From Nostoc cf. edaphicum LEGE 07299 (GTDB lineage Bacteria; Cyanobacteriota; Cyanobacteriia; Cyanobacteriales; Nostocaceae), in the NCBI RefSeq assembly GCF_015207245.1, contig NZ_JADEXF010000047.1, positions 1 to 9,981 on the forward strand: DNA of 9,981 nucleotides. Direction: 5' to 3'. This document shows, one piece after another, positions 6,780-9,981 of the stretch (its first letter is position 1; each line of letters starts with the position of its first letter). The notes under the pieces are model-generated. The model had not been told where the DNA came from and did no database searches. It saw nothing but the letters and a program-made list of their open reading frames with translations. Both the position numbers and the translations under genes were made by a program.

Positions 6780-7637
6780 TTAAAACGCAATATCCGAAGC
6801 AATTTCCTGCCAGCGAGTAGCCAAATCCTCCGCAGTAGAACTCTCAACAGCGGCAAGGTTTAATGGATAATCTACGTTGTTTCGCTCGACCCAGCGCAGG
6901 GCTGTGAATTGCCCGTTGCTTGCCCTTAATATAAATCCAGACTCTCGGCATTCACCAGAAGCGAGATATAACACTCCAGGGGCGACTTGATCGGGTCGCA
7001 AATCCTCTGGCTGATCTTGGATGTTCCACATCCGCGTTTTGGCGACTGGCGAAATCGCATTAACGAGAATTCCATGCTCTTTGCCTTCAACCGCGAGCAC
7101 ATTCATTAGACCGATCTGTGCCATTTTTCCCATCGCGTAAGGAGCAAGACCACTGAGTGCATATTGTTGATAAATAGCTCTATCCGAAGTCGTCAGCACA
7201 ATCCGTCCGTAGTTTTGCTGTTTCATAATTGGAAAGGCAGCTTGAGCCAGCCATGTTGGTGCCTCTAAATTAATGCTGATGGCGCGCTGTAGAAAATCAA
7301 GTGTCAGTTCTTGCACGGATTGGTATGCAACCCATCCAGCGTTGTGAACCAAGATGTCGAGGCGACCAAACTTCGAGAGCGTAGTTTCCACTAAACTTTG
7401 ACAGCTATCTCTACTATCAAGGATTACGTTGCTCGGTAACGCAACTCCACCTAGTTCTTGAATTCTCCTTGCAGCATCAGCCGCTACATTCGGATCAAAT
7501 CCGGTTCCATCTTTGTTAACGCCTGCGTCATGTATAACCACTCGTGCTCCTCTTTCCGCCAGCAGATGGGCATATGCTTCGCCCAAACCTCGCCCGCTTC
7601 CAGTAATGATCGCTACTTGATCGTTGAGTCGAATCAC
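6780..7637 (-). CDS. Short-chain dehydrogenase/reductase, hydroxyacyl-CoA dehydrogenase (HSD17B4)-like
   Basis: A 285-residue classical SDR. It shows the cofactor loop TGSGRGLG (12-19), Asp37 after strand 2 (suggesting NAD(H)), HNAG (98-101), structural Asn123, and a catalytic Ser151-Tyr167-Lys171 triad in a YAMGK context. The loop between Ser and Tyr is longer than usual. The KQQNYGRIVLTTS stretch, the LAVEGKEHGILVNAISP segment and the Asp-rich loop after strand 2 resemble the (3R)-hydroxyacyl-CoA dehydrogenase domain of peroxisomal multifunctional enzyme type 2. The likely chemistry is NAD-dependent oxidation of a secondary alcohol; the substrate is unknown. The start is GTG 7637-7635, well supported by AGGAGA (7650-7645) seven bases upstream. 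It lies 73 bp behind a truncated SDR on the same strand and is divergent from a LysR regulator, so it may be a target of that regulator. Its stop runs directly into a DUF2283-like remnant. Confidence 0.9.
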   Translation of the reverse strand: MIRLNDQVAIITGSGRGLGEAYAHLLAERGARVVIHDAGVNKDGTGFDPNVAADAARRIQELGGVALPSNVILDSRDSCQSLVETTLSKFGRLDILVHNAGWVAYQSVQELTLDFLQRAISINLEAPTWLAQAAFPIMKQQNYGRIVLTTSDRAIYQQYALSGLAPYAMGKMAQIGLMNVLAVEGKEHGILVNAISPVAKTRMWNIQDQPEDLRPDQVAPGVLYLASGECRESGFILRASNGQFTALRWVERNNVDYPLNLAAVESSTAEDLATRWQEIASDIAF

Positions 7638-7710
7638 TTAATTTTCTCCTGACTTAAATTCTGCTTCTTAGTGGATGTATGCACCGTCTCATGACTAGCT
7701 CAGAACTTAG

Positions 7711-7971
7711 CTAGCCAACGATTACCTTACTGTTCCTATCTGTATCAACTGCTGTTTGTATGTCTTGGGGCAGTGTTACATCCAAACGTACAGCCTTTGC
7801 GGTTTCTGGATAGTGTTCAATCAAAGCGCGAAGTTGCTCTGGTTGGCGAGCAGTAGCTAGCACTTCATCGCCCTTCTTCAACACCGCTTCTGCTAGGGCC
7901 CGTCCGAACCCTGTTGAACATCCTGTAATCAACCAAACTTTAGGAGCGACACGATTTTTGTCTCTTGTCAT
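7711..7971 (-). pseudogene. Truncated short-chain dehydrogenase (N-terminal half only)
   Basis: 86 codons from ATG 7971-7969 to TAG 7713-7711. The frame is open further upstream, to 8043, but GGAGA (7982-7978) six bases before ATG 7971 marks the true start. The protein begins KVWLITGCSTGFGRALAEAV, with the NADP-binding loop TGCSTGFG (16-23), then ATARQPEQL and LDVT (63-66). It stops after DIQTAV, before the NAG motif and the whole Ser-Tyr-Lys active site. The last 11 residues (DTDRNSKVIVG) do not look like SDR sequence, so the break is near 7746-7735. Typical relatives have about 270-290 residues. I found no continuation in other frames, so the 3' part was deleted rather than frameshifted. 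Without catalytic residues it cannot act as a dehydrogenase. Confidence 0.8.
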
Positions 7972-8082
7972 TTGTTTTCTCCAATACAAAAACGATGAGA
8001 TGCGAGGATCGGCACAACTGCAATTGTGTAACTTACTTTCCACATTAAGCAGCCTGAATAAATATGTCCAATATGATTTTTG

Positions 8083-8095
8083 TCTTAAACTAAGA
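8083..8095. promoter_or_regulatory. Candidate LysR-type operator (T-N11-A inverted repeat)
   Basis: TCTTAAACTAAGA is a T-N11-A interrupted palindrome. The full inverted repeat is GTCTTA (8082-8087), AAC, TAAGAC (8091-8096). It sits 22-34 bases before the LysR start codon, in the 145 bp divergent region between the regulator and the SDR genes. This is the usual position for an autoregulatory site that also controls a divergent target. The site is seen in sequence; its use by this regulator is inferred. Confidence 0.5.
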
Positions 8096-8116
8096 CTTAA
8101 AACGTATTAATTGACA

Positions 8117-9016
8117 ATGGAACTTCGACACTTGCGTTACTTCGTGACTGTAGCTGAGGAACTTCATTTTGGTCGCGCCGCGCAACGACTACAAATCGCT
8201 CAACCGCCACTGAGTCAACAAATCCGTCAACTCGAACAAGAACTCGGTGTCGAGTTGCTGTATCGGACAAAGCGAACAGTCCGACTTACTGAAGCAGGAC
8301 TTGCCTTCTTACAGCAGGCACGACAAATTCTAGTGCAATCTGAGCAAGCGATTGAGGTAGCCCAACGTGCAAGTCGAGGTGAAGTGGGTCGTTTAGCGAT
8401 TGGATTTGTTGGATCTGCCACGTATAGCCTGCTGCCTACTGCCGTGCGGTCATTTCGCCATCAGTTTCCTGATGTTCGTTTGATGCTGCATGAAATGACC
8501 ACGACCGAGCAAATTGAAGCACTGCATGACGATCGTATTCAGCTTGGCTTTATTCGTCCGCCCATCAGCGATGACGAACTCAGCGTGGAAACGGTTTTAC
8601 AAGAATCGTTCGTCGCTGTATTGCCAGAAGCACACCCGCTTGCGACTCAAACACAACTGTCATTAGCATCACTCGCCGAGGAGTCCTTCATTTTATCTCC
8701 ACGTCATCTAGGAAGCGGCTTTTACGATCAGATTATCCGTTTGTGTCAACAAGCAGGATTTATTCCTCAAGTAACTCAGGAAGCAATTCAGATGCAAACT
8801 ATTGTCAGCTTAGTGGCAGCAGAATTAGGGGTTGCGCTTGTCCCAGCTTCACTCCAGAATTTGCAACGAGCAGGGGTCGTTTACAAACCGCTCGAAGACC
8901 AAACACTCTATGTCAAGTTAGCAATTGTTTGGCGAAGTGCAAACACCTCGCCCGTGCTACACCAATTTCTAGCGCAATCAAGAGCCGTTACACGATTTAG
9001 TGCAGCGTTTCATTAA
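8117..9016 (+). CDS. LysR-family transcriptional regulator
   Basis: A 299-residue regulator from ATG 8117. The first residues, MELRHLRYFVTVAEELHFGR, are the classic start of LysR proteins, so I prefer ATG 8117 over the in-frame TTG 8111. The winged HTH spans about 1-60, with helix-turn-helix AAQRLQIAQPPLSQQIRQLE (21-40) and wing ELLYRTKRTVRLTEAG. A linker helix (about 63-88) precedes the effector-binding domain (about 90-290; IGFVGSATYSLLPTAVRSFR). Its LGFIRPP and VAVLPEAHPLA segments recall the BenM/CatM/CbnR subgroup that binds aromatic or organic-acid inducers. The gene is divergent from a broken and an intact SDR gene and likely controls them and itself. No strong Shine-Dalgarno is seen. 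It has no HIP1 octamer and, like the SDRs, reads somewhat more GC-rich than the kinase genes. The inducer is unknown. Confidence 0.93.
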   Translation: MELRHLRYFVTVAEELHFGRAAQRLQIAQPPLSQQIRQLEQELGVELLYRTKRTVRLTEAGLAFLQQARQILVQSEQAIEVAQRASRGEVGRLAIGFVGSATYSLLPTAVRSFRHQFPDVRLMLHEMTTTEQIEALHDDRIQLGFIRPPISDDELSVETVLQESFVAVLPEAHPLATQTQLSLASLAEESFILSPRHLGSGFYDQIIRLCQQAGFIPQVTQEAIQMQTIVSLVAAELGVALVPASLQNLQRAGVVYKPLEDQTLYVKLAIVWRSANTSPVLHQFLAQSRAVTRFSAAFH

Positions 9017-9076
9017 GCAATGCTGTTGAGGCTTATCGAAACGCTTGTACTCCCCTAATTCATAGATGCGCCCGTC

Positions 9077-9108
9077 AAATCTTGAAGATTTTCTTAAATT
9101 TTTTGGTT
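9077..9108 (+). terminator. Weak hairpin and T-rich tail after the LysR gene
   Basis: AAATCT (9077-9082) pairs with AGATTT (9086-9091) around TGA. It is followed by TCTTAAATTTTTT-like sequence on the plus strand. It lies 61 bases after the LysR stop. The stem is short and AT-rich, so termination would be inefficient if it occurs at all. Confidence 0.3.
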
Positions 9109-9140
9109 TAATCTTACCATTATTCCTGATGGCAGATAGG

Positions 9141-9161
9141 GGACTAAAAAATATTTAGTCC
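9141..9161. repeat. 8-bp perfect inverted repeat
   Basis: GGACTAAA (9141-9148) and TTTAGTCC (9154-9161) are exact reverse complements around a 5-base AAATA spacer. Neither strand has a T run immediately after it, so it looks more like an operator or RNA hairpin than an intrinsic terminator. Confidence 0.5.
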
Positions 9162-9190
9162 GCATAGGCAAGTTTTGTTTTGTAAGTGGA

Positions 9191-9225
9191 ATTAAATAGC
9201 TATTTAGCCATTTAACTATTAAATA
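9191..9225. repeat. Adjacent AT-rich palindromes flanked by a direct repeat
   Basis: TAAATAGCTATTTA (9193-9206) is a perfect 14-bp palindrome. ATTTAA (9210-9215) and TTAAAT (9219-9224) form a second inverted repeat three bases later. ATTAAATA occurs at both edges (9191-9198 and 9218-9225). Such a cluster upstream of chlH could bind a dimeric regulator, but the low complexity of AT-rich DNA makes chance a real possibility. Confidence 0.4.
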
Positions 9226-9315
9226 AAAGTATTACAAAAAGTTTACAAATAAGTGAGCGAATACTTTTAAACACAGTCAACAATTACAAAGAAATATTTC
9301 GTTTTTTATATCGAT

Positions 9316-9370
9316 TTGTGTCAGATACACGATAAAATGCCCACTGGGCAAGCGTTTTCTGATAGAAAAC
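9316..9370 (+). promoter_or_regulatory. Three consecutive short hairpins in the chlH upstream region
   Basis: TTGTGT (9316-9321) pairs with ACACGA (9327-9332, one G-T wobble). TGCCC (9338-9342) pairs with GGGCA (9346-9350) around ACT. GTTTTCT (9354-9360) pairs with AGAAAAC (9364-9370) around GAT. They follow each other within 55 bases, 93 bases before chlH. This could be a structured 5' leader or a set of protein-binding palindromes. I do not recognise a known riboswitch class. Confidence 0.4.
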
Positions 9371-9408
9371 ACATATTGCCTAAAGATCACAAAGTTACCT
9401 GTGGCTGA

Positions 9409-9452
9409 TGATGCCGCTAGGAACTTCTAGTAGAGAACACGCATCAAAGGAG
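9409..9452 (+). promoter_or_regulatory. Stem abutting the chlH ribosome-binding site
   Basis: TGATGC (9409-9414) is complementary to GCATCA (9441-9446), whose last base is the first A of the Shine-Dalgarno AAAGGAG (9446-9452). An inner CTAG/CTAG pairing (9417-9420 with 9427-9430) is possible. If formed, the stem would sit right against the ribosome-binding site and could modulate chlH translation. Pairing is seen; function is inferred. Confidence 0.35.
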
Positions 9453-9462
9453 CCGAAGAAGC

Positions 9463-9981
9463 ATGTTCACACACGTCAAGTCCACCATTAGACACATTGC
9501 GCCTGATAACTTACGCGGACGTAATTTAATCAAGGTGGTCTATGTCGTGCTTGAGTCCCAGTACCAGAGTGCTTTGTCGCAAGCAGTTCGCACGATTAAC
9601 GCGAACAATCCCAACTTGGCGATTGAAATCAGCGGGTACTTGATTGAGGAACTCCGCGACCCAGAGAACTACGAAGAGTTCAAACGAGAAATTGAGAGTG
9701 CGAATATCTTCATCGCTTCCCTCATTTTCATCGAAGACTTAGCACAGAAAGTAGTAGCAGCAGTAGAACCACACCGCGATCATCTGGACGTTTCTGTTGT
9801 ATTTCCCTCCATGCCAGAGGTAATGCGCCTGAGTAAAATGGGTAGCTTTTCCTTGGCACAGTTGGGTCAGTCAAAAAGTGCGATCGCGCAATTCATGCGG
9901 AAACGCAAAGAAAAATCCGGTGCGGGATTCCAAGATGGGATGCTGAAGCTTTTGCGAACCCTGCCGCAAGTGCTAAAGTTC
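9463..9981 (+). CDS. chlH: Magnesium chelatase subunit H, N-terminal part
   Basis: The first 173 codons of the large porphyrin-binding subunit of Mg-chelatase. With the ChlI/ChlD AAA+ motor and Gun4, ChlH inserts Mg2+ into protoporphyrin IX, the committed step of chlorophyll synthesis, at the cytoplasm/thylakoid interface. The start MFTHVKSTIRHIAPDNLRGR, followed by NLIKVVYVVLESQYQSALSQ, VVFPSMPEVMRLSKMGSF and QLGQSKSAIAQFMRKRK, is characteristic of cyanobacterial ChlH/BchH N-terminal domains. The family length is about 1,330 residues, so more than 85 percent lies beyond the window. ATG 9463 is preceded by AAAGGAG with a ten-base spacer, a strong ribosome-binding site. The gene has one HIP1 octamer (9880). 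It is truncated only by the window edge, with no sign of damage. Regulation may involve the inverted repeats upstream. Confidence 0.97.
   Translation, partial: MFTHVKSTIRHIAPDNLRGRNLIKVVYVVLESQYQSALSQAVRTINANNPNLAIEISGYLIEELRDPENYEEFKREIESANIFIASLIFIEDLAQKVVAAVEPHRDHLDVSVVFPSMPEVMRLSKMGSFSLAQLGQSKSAIAQFMRKRKEKSGAGFQDGMLKLLRTLPQVLKF

Larger units (their letters stand above)
9017..9462. other. Intergenic region upstream of chlH, rich in inverted repeats
   Basis: No protein-coding frame is supported in these 446 bases. The left end holds a weak hairpin after the LysR gene. The middle is very AT-rich with several palindromes. The right third carries hairpins leading into the chlH ribosome-binding site. 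A TAAAAT box at 9333-9338 matches a -10 element at five of six positions but has no good -35 at the right spacing, so I do not call a promoter. Confidence 0.6.

Noticed and set aside
7458..7652. Plus-strand frame opposite the SDR start
   Set aside because: Antisense shadow of a well-supported SDR with catalytic motifs.
7695..7714. CTAGCT/AGCTAG hairpin as terminator of the truncated SDR
   Set aside because: Six base pairs with no following T run on the minus strand; it may simply be a scar or chance palindrome.
8227..9000. Frames at 8227-8421 (-) and 8743-9000 (+)
   Set aside because: Both overlap the intact LysR gene and have low-complexity Ser/Arg-rich translations; shadows.
9371..9462. 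Cobalamin or other known riboswitch before chlH
   Set aside because: No B12 box or other recognisable conserved core was found; only simple stems are visible.

Overview
The window looks like chromosomal DNA of a filamentous (Nostocales-type) cyanobacterium. It carries the palindromic octamer GCGATCGC (HIP1) at 250, 354, 1829, 3014, 3257, 4229, 4427 and 9880. It also has a heptanucleotide/hairpin repeat of the kind scattered through these genomes, and it ends in the start of chlH, the large Mg-chelatase subunit of chlorophyll synthesis. The assignment rests on these signatures and on protein character; no database was searched.

Left part (1-2001): the last 19 codons of an unidentified plus-strand gene, a small three-helix membrane protein (205-591), and, converging on it, a 458-residue LpxB-like glycosyltransferase (625-2001, minus) interrupted in frame by a repeat-derived insert of about 40 residues.

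Centre (2002-6360): a 0.5 kb AT-rich gap holds a candidate promoter and two terminator-like hairpins on the plus strand, although no plus-strand protein gene lies in front of them. It leads into two consecutive signalling genes. The first is a membrane hybrid histidine kinase (TM, Cache-like sensor, TM, HisKA, HATPase, receiver, uncharacterised helical tail). The second is a soluble receiver-histidine kinase. Neither has a DNA-binding or enzymatic output domain, so they probably form part of a multistep phosphorelay whose output is elsewhere.

Right-centre (6361-9016): a worn accessory region. It contains the C-terminal stub of a cyanobacterial conserved protein, a DUF2283-like remnant lying in frame directly behind the stop of an intact short-chain dehydrogenase (SDR), a second SDR cut off after its cofactor-binding half, and a divergent LysR-type regulator with a candidate T-N11-A operator. 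No GCGATCGC occurs between 4435 and 9879, against seven copies in the first 4.4 kb, which fits a partly acquired or differently evolving segment.

Right end (9017-9981): a 446 bp gap rich in inverted repeats, then the first 173 codons of chlH behind a good Shine-Dalgarno sequence. The gap may hold the promoter and a structured leader of chlH.

No tRNA, rRNA, CRISPR array, transposase gene or complete insertion sequence was recognised. The best leads for something undescribed are the hairpin-rich leader or possible small RNA at 2265-2493, the repeat colonisation of the glycosyltransferase, and the hairpin-rich chlH leader.
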